Part shown: one piece after another, positions 55,472 to 63,381 of the stretch
How positions within the stretch are numbered: the first letter of the stretch is position 1
How the letters are laid out: every line of letters starts with the position of its first letter
Assembly (NCBI RefSeq): GCF_900099975.1
Contig: NZ_FNEI01000004.1
Span: 248,001-312,000 of the forward strand
Direction of reading: 5' to 3'
Source: Arthrobacter cupressi
Lineage (GTDB): Bacteria; Actinomycetota; Actinomycetes; Actinomycetales; Micrococcaceae
Length of the DNA: 64,000 bases
Position numbers and translations under genes: made by a program
The notes under the pieces: generated by a model
The model's input: the letters and a program-made list of their open reading frames with translations, nothing else
Databases searched by the model: none
Told to the model about the DNA's origin: nothing

Positions 55472-56599
55472 ATGGATGCCCGGCCTGGACTCTCAGCCAC
55501 TTCGAAATTTCTCCGGACAAGGCTGCGTACCGGCATCACGCGGAGCAGGAAATCCATGGTTCCCGCCGTCCAGATGACGGTCTGCGCCGTGGGCGCCTAC
55601 GCCTTCGCCGAACACATCCTCGGCCACACCGGCCCGCTCTTCGCAGCCACGTCCTCCCTGATCGCCCTCGGCTTCTCCCGCGACCCCCGCCTGCGCCGGG
55701 TGATGGAGGTGGGCCTTGGCTGCACCCTGGGCATCGTGGTGGGCGACCTGCTGGTGCACTGGCTCGGCTCGGGGGTGTGGCAGGCCGCCGTCGTCCTGCT
55801 TTTCTCGATCCTGCTGGCCCGCTTCCTGGACAGCGGCACCATCTTCACCACCCAGCTCGGCCTGCAGTCGCTGCTGGTCGTCCTGCTCCCGGCGCCGCCG
55901 GGAGGCCCGTTCACCCGCAGCCTGGACGCCGTCGTCGGGGGCGTCTTCGCGCTGCTGGTGACGGTGCTGGTGCCGAAGGATCCCCGCCTGGAGCCGCGGC
56001 AGGACGTTCGGAAACTGCTGCACGAGTTGGCGGAGGTGCTGCGTGAATGTGCGGACGCCATGATCGACAGCGACTCCACGCTCGCCTGGCACGCGCTTGT
56101 CCGCGGCCGCAGCTGCCAGCCCCTGGTGGACCGGATGCGCCAGTCCCTGCGCGCGGCCGGGGAGGTGGCCACGCTGGCGCCGGCGTACCGGAAGCACCGC
56201 GACGAACTGAACGCGATGGAGGCCTCGCTGGACTCGATCGACCTCGCCCTGCGCAACAGCCGGGTGTTCGCCCGGCGGCTCACCAGCGCCATCAACCACA
56301 CCGCCCTGACGGACGAGGCGACGGACAACATCTCGGGCGTGCTCCGGGACACCGCCGCGGCGGTGGACGAACTGTCCCTCGGCCTGGCGGAAGTGCACGA
56401 CGGCGCGCGCCGGGCCCACATGCGCGTCGCCCGGCAGGACCTCGCGGACATCGCCATCCGGCTGCACCCCAAGCTGCTGAGCGTGGAGAAACTCGAGGGC
56501 GAAACCGTGGTGATGCTTTTCCGCCCGCTCATGGTGGACCTGCTCGAGGCGGCCGGAATGGAGCCCGCCGAGGCCCGGGACGCCCTGCCGCCGCTGTAG
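55472..56599 (+). CDS. FUSC/ArAE-type membrane protein (DUF939-like)
   Basis: A 375-residue protein. The N-terminal half (about 30-170) has around six hydrophobic segments of the aromatic-acid exporter/FUSC type: AVQMTVCAVGAYAFAEHIL, LFAATSSLIALGFSRDPRLR, then GLGCTLGIVVGDLLVHWLG and FTRSLDAVVGGVFALLVTVL. The C-terminal half is a soluble helical domain with SLDSIDLALRNSRVFARRL. The conserved RDPRLRRVMEVGLG motif supports the family. It may export small aromatic acids, but the substrate is unknown. A TAGACT box lies six bases before the ATG, suggesting a leaderless mRNA. Confidence 0.78.
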   Translation: MDARPGLSATSKFLRTRLRTGITRSRKSMVPAVQMTVCAVGAYAFAEHILGHTGPLFAATSSLIALGFSRDPRLRRVMEVGLGCTLGIVVGDLLVHWLGSGVWQAAVVLLFSILLARFLDSGTIFTTQLGLQSLLVVLLPAPPGGPFTRSLDAVVGGVFALLVTVLVPKDPRLEPRQDVRKLLHELAEVLRECADAMIDSDSTLAWHALVRGRSCQPLVDRMRQSLRAAGEVATLAPAYRKHRDELNAMEASLDSIDLALRNSRVFARRLTSAINHTALTDEATDNISGVLRDTAAAVDELSLGLAEVHDGARRAHMRVARQDLADIAIRLHPKLLSVEKLEGETVVMLFRPLMVDLLEAAGMEPAEARDALPPL

Positions 56600-56636
56600 G
56601 CGTTTGTTGTCACACCCCTCAATTAGCCTTGTACGC

Positions 56637-58010
56637 ATGGCTACCAAGACCTCCCGCCCCTCCAAGGCCCCCGCGTTCAAATGCGCCGAATGCGGCTGGA
56701 CCACCGTCAAGTGGGTGGGCCGCTGCGGCGAGTGCCAGGCGTGGGGAACCGTTGAGGAATCCGGCGCCACGGTAGCGCGCACGACGGCGGCGGCAACAGT
56801 TTTGGAGCCCGCCCGCCGGATTGCCGAGGTGGACGGCACGACGGCGGCGTTCCTGCCGACCGGCGTCGACGAACTGGACAGGGTGCTCGGCGGAGGCCTG
56901 GTCCCGGGCGCGGTGATCCTGCTGGCCGGGGAGCCCGGCGTCGGGAAGTCCACGCTGCTGCTGGATGTTGCGGCGAAGTTCGCCCGCACCGGCCAGGACG
57001 TCCTGTACGTCACGGGCGAGGAATCCGCCGCGCAGGTGAAGCTGCGGGCCGAACGCATCAGCGCCCTCGCGGACACCCTCTATTTGTCGGCGGAAACGGA
57101 CCTCGGCCAGGCGCTGGGGCAGGTGGAGAAGCTCGAACCCAAGCTGCTCATCGTGGACTCCGTTCAGACCCTCAGCAGCGCCGAAGTGGAAGGCAGCGCC
57201 GGCGGCGTTTCCCAGGTCCGCGAAGTGGCCGCATCGATCATCGGCGCCGCCAAGCGCCGCAACATGACCACCCTCCTTGTAGGCCACGTGACCAAGGACG
57301 GCTCCATCGCCGGCCCGCGCCTGCTGGAGCACCTGGTGGACGTGGTGTGCCAGTTCGAAGGCGAGCGCCATTCCCGGCTCCGCCTGCTGCGCGCCGTCAA
57401 GAACCGGTACGGCGCCACGGACGACGTCGGCTGCTTCGACCTGAACGAGGCCGGGATCGAGGGCCTCGCCGATCCCAGCGGGCTTTTCGTCTCCCGCACC
57501 CGTGAACCCGTCTCCGGCACCTGCATCACCGTCACCATGGAGGGCCGCCGGCCCTTGCTGGCAGAGGTGCAGTCGCTGCTGGCCGAAAGCGCCAACTCAC
57601 AGCCGCGGCGGGCCACCAGCGGCCTGGACAGCTCACGCGTTTCGATGCTGCTGGCGGTGCTGCAGCAGCGGGCCGGCTGCGTGCTGCACAAGGACGACTC
57701 CTACGTGGCCACAGTGGGCGGGGTGAAGCTCAGCGAACCCGCCACGGACCTTGCCGTCGCCCTGGCCGTGGCCTCGGCAAAGTCCCGCAAGGCCTTGCCG
57801 CAAAGGCTCATCGCGTTCGGCGAGGTGGGCCTGGCGGGCGAGGTACGTCCGGTGCCGGGCATCAACCAGCGCATCCACGAGGCCCAGCGGCTGGGCTTCA
57901 CGCACGCGGTGGTTCCCGCCAGCCCCAACGGGCCGGGGCCGGTCCCGGAAGGATTCTCTGTGCGGGAGGTGGCCCACGTGGCCGAGGCGCTGGAACTGCT
58001 GATCAGCTGA
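56637..58010 (+). CDS. radA: DNA repair protein RadA (Sms)
   Basis: A 457-residue ATP-dependent branch-migration protein in recombination and repair. The N-terminal zinc finger has C16, C19, C30 and C33. Walker A is GEPGVGKST (98-106). The RadA-specific KNRYG motif occurs in LRAVKNRYGATDDVG. The C-terminal Lon-protease-like domain has VGGVKLSEPATDLAVALAVAS. The ATG at 56637 is seven bases after TAGCCT with no Shine-Dalgarno sequence. A longer frame from 56604 adds a spurious tail. It is close to disA, a frequent pairing. Confidence 0.97.
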   Translation: MATKTSRPSKAPAFKCAECGWTTVKWVGRCGECQAWGTVEESGATVARTTAAATVLEPARRIAEVDGTTAAFLPTGVDELDRVLGGGLVPGAVILLAGEPGVGKSTLLLDVAAKFARTGQDVLYVTGEESAAQVKLRAERISALADTLYLSAETDLGQALGQVEKLEPKLLIVDSVQTLSSAEVEGSAGGVSQVREVAASIIGAAKRRNMTTLLVGHVTKDGSIAGPRLLEHLVDVVCQFEGERHSRLRLLRAVKNRYGATDDVGCFDLNEAGIEGLADPSGLFVSRTREPVSGTCITVTMEGRRPLLAEVQSLLAESANSQPRRATSGLDSSRVSMLLAVLQQRAGCVLHKDDSYVATVGGVKLSEPATDLAVALAVASAKSRKALPQRLIAFGEVGLAGEVRPVPGINQRIHEAQRLGFTHAVVPASPNGPGPVPEGFSVREVAHVAEALELLIS

Positions 58011-58089
58011 CTGTGCGTCCCGGGCACGGCAGGGTAACAGCGCGGGGTGTCGCGCGGCCGCCCTGCATGCTGTGCGCAAGAGTGGTCCC

Positions 58090-58767
58090 ATGACGAAAAG
58101 AACGGCACTGGCCAAGGAAATGCCGCGGGACAAGGGAACAGCTTTGGCCAAGAGAACAGTGCTTATCGGGGGACGCTTCTTTTTCGGCCTCTTGACCCTT
58201 GCCGCGGTCGGAACGCAACTGGCTGTGCACATCAGCCTGCGCTACGACGTGTGGAACTTCTTCAGCTACTTCACCAACCTGTCCAACCTTTTCGCTGCCG
58301 TGGTGCTGCTGGTCAGCGGGTACCGGCTGCTGGTCCGCAAACAGCCCACGGAACTGGATGAAACCACCCGCGGCACGGCCACCATCGCGATGGCCATCGT
58401 CGGGATTGTCTTTGGGGCGCTGCTCACCGGCCAGGACCTCGGCTCGATGGTTCCTTGGGTGAACTTCGTGGTGCACTACCTGATTCCGGTGGTGATGGTG
58501 GCCGACTGGCTGTTCCAGCCCCCGCGCACCACGATGACGCTCCGGCACCTTTGGTACTGGCTTGTCTACCCGGTCGCGTACCTCGCCTACAGCCTGATCC
58601 GCGGCTCCTTCGTGGACTGGTACCCGTACTGGTTCATCGACCCCGCACGCGCCGGCGGCTGGGGCGGGGTTGCCGTCTTCGCCGTGGGAATCGCCGTCGG
58701 CTTCCTCCTCGTCAGCCTCGCGATGCTCAAGCTCGGCAACAAGCTGAAGCGACAGGCGGATTACTGA
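58090..58767 (+). CDS. Pr6Pr-family membrane protein
   Basis: A 225-residue membrane protein with six predicted helices. The family-like segments are RYDVWNFFSYFTNLSNLFAA (helix 2, with FFSYFTNLSN), LVPWVNFVVHYLIPVVMVADW and YWLVYPVAYLAYSLIRGSFV followed by WYPYWFIDP. The function of the family is unknown. A GTG at 58072 in frame would add six residues. I prefer ATG 58090 because MTKRTALAK gives a normal basic N-terminus. It is monocistronic, with a clear terminator after it. Confidence 0.75.
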   Translation: MTKRTALAKEMPRDKGTALAKRTVLIGGRFFFGLLTLAAVGTQLAVHISLRYDVWNFFSYFTNLSNLFAAVVLLVSGYRLLVRKQPTELDETTRGTATIAMAIVGIVFGALLTGQDLGSMVPWVNFVVHYLIPVVMVADWLFQPPRTTMTLRHLWYWLVYPVAYLAYSLIRGSFVDWYPYWFIDPARAGGWGGVAVFAVGIAVGFLLVSLAMLKLGNKLKRQADY

Positions 58768-58795
58768 CGCCGACGCGCGCGGGCTGATCCAGCCC

Positions 58796-58831
58796 AAACG
58801 GCCCTCCCCGAAGATGCCCGGAGGGCCGTTT
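58796..58831 (+). terminator. Hairpin terminator after the Pr6Pr-like gene
   Basis: A perfect 12-bp stem (AAACGGCCCTCC at 58796-58807 with its complement at 58820-58831) and a 12-base loop follow the stop by 28 bases. The stem ends in T's, with A's at the other foot, so it could work in both directions. Confidence 0.7.
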
Positions 58832-59001
58832 CCCGGACCGCTCCCGCAGCCCGGAAACGGGCCACTTTGAGGCTTGTCCGTGCGGTTAAGCCGTCCGGGA
58901 GGATCTATCATTGTCCTAGCCACTGCCGGGGCACTTTTCCTGAACATCGCCGGCACTGATGCGGGCCCGGTTGCGGGCGTCCACCGTGGAAGGGAACACG
59001 C

Positions 59002-60078
59002 ATGGCCCGGAGCCCCGAGGAATCGCTCAAGGCGACCCTGGCTAGAGTCGCCCCCGGGACCGCACTGCGGGACGGACTCGAGCGGATCCTGCGCGGGCGC
59101 ACCGGCGCGCTGATCGTCCTCGGCTCGGACCGCACCATCGATTCGATCTGTTCGGGCGGCTTCGAAATCGGCATCGAATTCTCTCCCACCCGGCTCCGCG
59201 AGCTGGCCAAGATGGACGGCGCCATCGTCTGTGACAAGGACGCCAGCAACATCGTCCGCGCCGCGGTGCAACTGGTTCCCGACTCCAGCATCGAAACGCA
59301 GGAATCCGGCACCCGCCACCGCACCGCCGAACGCGTCGCCATCCAGACCGGCGTGCCCGTCATCTCGGTCAGCCAGTCGATGCAGATCATCGCGCTCTAC
59401 GTGAACGGCCTGAGGCACGTGCTGGAAGGTTCGGAAAAGGTGCTGGCCCGCGCCAACCAGGCCCTGGCCACCCTCGAACGCTACAGCGCCCGCCTGGACC
59501 AGGTCACCAGCTCCCTCTCGGCCTTGGAAATCGAAGCAATGGTCACGGTGCGCGACGTCGCCGTCACCCTTCAGCGCCAGGAGATGGTGCGCCGGATCGC
59601 CGAGGAAATCGCCCAGTACGTGCTCGAACTTGGCGAGGACGGCCGCCTCCTCTCCCTCCAGCTGGAGGAGCTCACCATGGGCCGCGGCCCGGGCAGCGAT
59701 GTCATCATCCGGGACTACGCCGGCGACGCCGCCTCCCCCGAGGACATCGACGCCGCGGTCCAGGCCCTCATGGACCTCGGCCCCACCGAGCTGATCGACC
59801 TGGGCAGGATCTCCAGCATCATCGGCTTTGCCGGCGGCATGGATGTGCTCGACGCCGGTGTACAGCCGCAGGGGTACCGCCTCCTAGCGGGGCTCAAGTC
59901 CGTTCCCAAGGCCGTGGCCGACCGCCTGGTGGACCACTTCGGCGGCCTCCAGAACCTGATGGCCGCCACCATCGACGACCTCATGACCGTCGACGGGATC
60001 GGCGACCAGCGCGCCCGGACCGTCCGCGAAGGCCTCAGCCGCATGGCCGAGGCGAGCCTCCTGGACCGCTTCCTGTAA
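59002..60078 (+). CDS. disA: DNA integrity scanning diadenylate cyclase DisA
   Basis: A 358-residue octameric enzyme making c-di-AMP from two ATP and pausing on branched DNA. The DAC domain has the catalytic DGA motif (72-74, MDGAIVCD) and the RHR motif (105-107, GTRHRTAER). A helical linker follows, then a C-terminal helix-hairpin-helix domain (KAVADRLVDHFGG and VDGIGDQRARTVREGLSRM). The length matches the family. The start has a GGAAGGGAA site. A long hairpin follows the stop. Confidence 0.97.
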   Translation: MARSPEESLKATLARVAPGTALRDGLERILRGRTGALIVLGSDRTIDSICSGGFEIGIEFSPTRLRELAKMDGAIVCDKDASNIVRAAVQLVPDSSIETQESGTRHRTAERVAIQTGVPVISVSQSMQIIALYVNGLRHVLEGSEKVLARANQALATLERYSARLDQVTSSLSALEIEAMVTVRDVAVTLQRQEMVRRIAEEIAQYVLELGEDGRLLSLQLEELTMGRGPGSDVIIRDYAGDAASPEDIDAAVQALMDLGPTELIDLGRISSIIGFAGGMDVLDAGVQPQGYRLLAGLKSVPKAVADRLVDHFGGLQNLMAATIDDLMTVDGIGDQRARTVREGLSRMAEASLLDRFL

Positions 60079-60097
60079 AGGGCTGCCTTAGGAGCCC

Positions 60098-60158
60098 GTT
60101 GAGTGCTCACTTATGGCGGGTTTTTCCGCGTAAACCCAGCCACAACTGAGCACTCAGC
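60098..60158. terminator. Large near-perfect hairpin between disA and the next gene
   Basis: TGAGTGCTCA (60100-60109) pairs with TGAGCACTCA (60147-60156). The inner arms TTATGGCGGGTTT and AAACCCAGCCACAA nearly pair around an eight-base loop (60124-60131). Together the arms are about 24 bp. It sits between two convergent genes and could terminate both. Confidence 0.7.
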
Positions 60159-60196
60159 CGAAGGTCAGCGGCTGCCTCGGCCAAGCTCCGGCGCAA

Positions 60197-60952
60197 TCAG
60201 CGGAGTTGGAAGACTGCCTTCGGGCTTACCTTGTTGCCGAGCGACGCCGTGAACACGTAGGTTCCCGCACCGGGCTTGGCGTTCACCACGCTGCAGCCTT
60301 CCGTGGTGCGGTTGCGCTGCCAGACGAAATTCGCGGTCTCGCTCTTGCCCGGGAGGATGGTCTTCACCAGGTCCTCGCTGGTGGCCTGGCAGTCCCGGGA
60401 GGAGAAGATCCGGTCCGCACCGCTGGTCACTTGGAACTCCATCTGCGAAGTTCCCACGTTGACCTGGCACGGCGTGGAGCCGCCGTTGGTGACCTTCATC
60501 CCCAGCACCGGATTCTTGCCCGCGGCATAGGATCCTGCGTCGGTGCTGGCGGCAACCGTGACGAGGTTCAGGTCGCAAACCGGCGTAGCCTTCGCGGAGG
60601 GACTTGCCGTGCCCGAGACGCCGGGCGCCGCCGTCTGGCTGTCCTGCGGCTGCGGGCTGTTGGTGGCCTGGGTTGCCGGGCCGGCCTTCCCCGTGAGGGA
60701 CGAGGCGATTGCCACGGCGCCGGCGGTCACCAAGCCAAGGACGATCAGCAGGGAAATGAAGACCACCAGGCGACGACGGCGGTACACGGCCGCGCTCGGC
60801 CTGCGGCGGCCGTTGCGCTGGGAGCCGGAGCGGGCGGCCGGCCGTTGGGAAGCGGCGCGCTGCGACGCCGGGCGCTGCGACGTGTTTCGGGCGCTGCCGC
60901 CGGACGTGCGTGTTCCGCGCGCGCTTGACGGTTGCTTGCCCTTGGTGACCAT
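60197..60952 (-). CDS. Membrane-anchored extracellular protein of unknown function
   Basis: A 251-residue protein with a cytoplasmic, very basic Ser/Gln/Arg tail (about residues 1-60), a single transmembrane helix (LVVFISLLIVLGLVTAGAVAIA), and a Pro/Ser/Thr linker. The extracellular beta domain of about 140 residues has Cys in CDLNLV, TPCQVNVG, SRDCQATS and TEGCSVV. This looks like a type II membrane protein. The family is not recognised. The ATG follows TAGCCT by six bases (leaderless type). Confidence 0.75.
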   Translation of the reverse strand: MVTKGKQPSSARGTRTSGGSARNTSQRPASQRAASQRPAARSGSQRNGRRRPSAAVYRRRRLVVFISLLIVLGLVTAGAVAIASSLTGKAGPATQATNSPQPQDSQTAAPGVSGTASPSAKATPVCDLNLVTVAASTDAGSYAAGKNPVLGMKVTNGGSTPCQVNVGTSQMEFQVTSGADRIFSSRDCQATSEDLVKTILPGKSETANFVWQRNRTTEGCSVVNAKPGAGTYVFTASLGNKVSPKAVFQLR

Positions 60953-61188
60953 ACATCTAGGCTAGGCAAAGCCCGCCCCGCTTGCCGCCGCACCACGCCG
61001 CCGCCGCTGGGACCGGCTGTATGAGCTGCCTCATGTTGGTCCGCTTCGTCGGGCACTTCCGCAGGATCAACCCCAGGCGGGTCACGGTCGCCTGCGCCGC
61101 GGCCGGCCGAACGCGGGCTCGGCTACAGTGGAGGGCAGGAATCGGCGGCCGCGCGGCCGCGAAGAACGCAGCCGCAACAAAGGGTCCC

Positions 61189-62268
61189 ATGTCATCGCCA
61201 CCAGCCGCGGAACCACAAAGCACAAAAGGCCCCCGCACCACCACAAAAACCGCCCCAGCCAAGGCCCGGACGCCACGCCGCACGCATTCCGAATCAGCGC
61301 GCAGGCAACACGCCCCGTCCCACCGCCTTGAAACACCGCAGCTCGATGCCCTGCACCTGGAGCTGGACCGCTGGTTCGCCGCCAACGCCCGGGAGCTGCC
61401 GTGGCGCGAGCCAAGCTGCAGCCCCTGGGGCGTGCTGGTCAGCGAGATCATGCTGCAGCAGACTCCCGTGGTGCGGGTGCTTCCGGTGTGGCTGGACTGG
61501 ATGGAGCGCTGGCCGGAGCCGGCCGACCTCGCCCGTGAGGCCTCCGGCGAGGCCGTGCGTCATTGGGGCCGGCTGGGCTATCCCCGGCGGGCGCTGCGGT
61601 TGCACGCAGCCGCGCTTGCGATCGTTGAAGAGCACGGTGGCACGGTGCCCGGTACGTACGAGGGCCTGCTGGGCCTTCCCGGCGTCGGCGACTACACAGC
61701 GGCGGCGGTTGCCGCCTTCGCCTTCGGCGAGCGCGAAACGGTGGTGGACACCAATATCCGCCGCGTCCACGCCCGTCTGGTGTCCGGAACGGCCCTCCCC
61801 GCGCCGTCGCTCACCGCCGCCGAGATGCGCCTGGCCGAGGCCCTCATGCCGGAGGACCCCGCCCTGTCCGTGCGCTGGAACGCCTCGGTCATGGAACTCG
61901 GCGCGCTGGTGTGCACCGCCCGCTCCCCCAGGTGTATGGACTGCCCGGTCCGCGCCGAGTGCGCTTGGCTCGCGGCAGGCGAGCCGCCGCCGTCGTACGT
62001 TCCCAAGGGCCAGGCCTGGCACGGAACTGACCGGCAGCTCCGGGGCGCCGTGATGGCGGTACTCCGGGTGGCCGAGGCGCCCGTGGCGCGGGAACTTTTC
62101 GAGCGGACGCCTGCCGACCTCGGCTTTGCCGCGGAAGGAACCGCGGTTCCCCTGGCCGCGCTGCACCGGCTCAACTCCGCACCGGAACAGCTTGAGCGCG
62201 CACTGGACGGGCTGGTGCGCGACGGCCTTGCCGAACTGCACGACGGCGACTACCGGCTGCCCGCCTGA
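61189..62268 (+). CDS. mutY: A/G-specific adenine DNA glycosylase MutY
   Basis: A 359-residue base-excision enzyme that removes adenine opposite 8-oxoguanine. Helix-hairpin-helix GLPGVGDYTAAAVAAFAFG and the catalytic VVDTNIRRVHAR segment are clear. The catalytic Glu lies in SEIMLQQTPV. The iron-sulfur ligands form C-x6-C-x2-C-x5-C in VCTARSPRCMDCPVRAECAW. An Ala/Thr/Lys-rich tail of about 45 residues precedes the domain. The start at 61189 (MSSPPAAE) has AAAGGG upstream. The longer frame from 60982 is unsupported. The C-terminal NUDIX-like domain of E. coli MutY is largely absent, as in many actinobacteria. Confidence 0.93.
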   Translation: MSSPPAAEPQSTKGPRTTTKTAPAKARTPRRTHSESARRQHAPSHRLETPQLDALHLELDRWFAANARELPWREPSCSPWGVLVSEIMLQQTPVVRVLPVWLDWMERWPEPADLAREASGEAVRHWGRLGYPRRALRLHAAALAIVEEHGGTVPGTYEGLLGLPGVGDYTAAAVAAFAFGERETVVDTNIRRVHARLVSGTALPAPSLTAAEMRLAEALMPEDPALSVRWNASVMELGALVCTARSPRCMDCPVRAECAWLAAGEPPPSYVPKGQAWHGTDRQLRGAVMAVLRVAEAPVARELFERTPADLGFAAEGTAVPLAALHRLNSAPEQLERALDGLVRDGLAELHDGDYRLPA

Positions 62269-62309
62269 CCACCACGCGGCGCCGGACCGCACGGAAACGG
62301 AGACGAACA

Positions 62310-62741
62310 ATGAAGACCGTGATTTACCTTGTCTGGGCCCTGTTCCAGATCGGCGCGATCACCGCACTCATCCACACGGCACGCAAGGCCAAACGGCAGG
62401 AACGGCGCACCGCGGACTGGCCAAGGGTCCATGCGGTGGTGACGGGCAGCACCGCGGGCTGGTCCGGCAGCGCGGGCGGTTCCGATCCGTCGCGCCGCTT
62501 CTTCCCCACCTACCAGTTCAGCGGACCCGGCGGGCAGGTCTTCAACGGCACCTCGGACGTGCCATCGGCGGAGGTCCCGGCCCCAGGCTCCTACATCGAA
62601 GTGGCGGTGAACCCGGCCAACCCGCACGAGTCGTTCCACCAGTCCACCAAGGAGAAGGTGGGCATCGGCTGCGCCATCGCATTCTTCGCCGTCTTCGCAC
62701 TGGCCTCGTTCTGGTTTATCAGCATCTTCCCGTTCAGCTGA
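62310..62741 (+). CDS. DUF3592-like membrane protein
   Basis: A 143-residue protein with an N-terminal helix (VIYLVWALFQIGAITALIH), a central soluble beta region with WPRVHAVVTGS, FFPTYQF and YIEVAVNPANPHES, and a C-terminal helix (IGCAIAFFAVFALASFWFIS). This matches the DUF3592 layout (a beta domain between two membrane helices). The function is unknown. It follows mutY by 41 bases and may be co-transcribed. Confidence 0.75.
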   Translation: MKTVIYLVWALFQIGAITALIHTARKAKRQERRTADWPRVHAVVTGSTAGWSGSAGGSDPSRRFFPTYQFSGPGGQVFNGTSDVPSAEVPAPGSYIEVAVNPANPHESFHQSTKEKVGIGCAIAFFAVFALASFWFISIFPFS

Positions 62742-62778
62742 GCGTTACCGCACCGAGGCTGAGCGTCACCGCGCCGAG
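62737..62778. repeat. Two-copy 21-bp tandem repeat after the DUF3592-like gene
   Basis: GCTGAGCGTTACCGCACCGAG (62737-62757) is followed immediately by a copy with two differences (62758-62778). The first copy contains the stop codon of the upstream gene. It looks like a local duplication. Confidence 0.75.
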
Positions 62779-62871
62779 GACCGCGTTACCGGGCTGCGCG
62801 GCACCATAACGATGTCGGCAAGCTTCCCCGGAAGCCGTTCCGGCACGCCAGTGCCGGTCCTACGCTGAAGC

Positions 62872-63363
62872 ATGCGCAAGTTATGGGCGGCCGTCGCATT
62901 GGGCACGACGGCATTGCTCGGCTCCGGCTGCCAGCCGGAGTCCGCGCCGTGCCCGGCCATCGCCATGGCACCCGTGGTGGGCCTGACCATCGCGGAGGAC
63001 TATGTGCCAACGGTCCAGGGCGTCCATTTGCGGGCCTGCCAGGACGGCACCTGCAAGGAAGCCGACCTGAAGCTGATGCCCGGCAGCAGGTCCATTCCGC
63101 AGGCCTGCAGCACGGGCCCGGACGGTGCCTGCTCGGCAACGATGCAGCCGGACGGCACCATGTACGGCCTCCTGGACATGGGGGTCCTCACGGCGTCCCC
63201 GATCAGCGCGAAGGTCACCGGCACCGCGTCCACCGGCCGCCCGCTTCCGGTCCGCACCCTGGACTTCACGCCCAAGATCCTCAAGCCCTTCGGCGAGAAG
63301 TGCGGAACGGTCATCACTGCCAACCTGGTGCTGGACGCCTCCGGACTCAAACAGGCCGCCTGA
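62872..63363 (+). CDS. Putative lipoprotein of unknown function
   Basis: A 163-residue secreted protein. The signal peptide (MRKLWAAVALGTTALLGSGC) ends in a lipobox with Cys at residue 20. The mature part is a small beta-rich domain with Cys in HLRACQDGTCKE, IPQACST and GEKCGTV, probably forming disulfides. I do not recognise a family. The ATG follows TACGCT by five bases, a leaderless-type start. It converges on dhaM. Confidence 0.7.
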   Translation: MRKLWAAVALGTTALLGSGCQPESAPCPAIAMAPVVGLTIAEDYVPTVQGVHLRACQDGTCKEADLKLMPGSRSIPQACSTGPDGACSATMQPDGTMYGLLDMGVLTASPISAKVTGTASTGRPLPVRTLDFTPKILKPFGEKCGTVITANLVLDASGLKQAA

Positions 63364-63381
63364 AGTCTTCCGGATAACGGC

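Noticed and set aside
56608..56614. TGTCACA upstream of radA as a second ECF41 promoter
   Set aside because: Sixteen bases later the sequence is GTAC, not CGTC or TGTC. A TAGCCT box explains the start better.
60982..61188. N-terminal extension of MutY
   Set aside because: It lacks similarity to MutY, has no ribosome site and lies in the divergent promoter region. ATG 61189 fits better.
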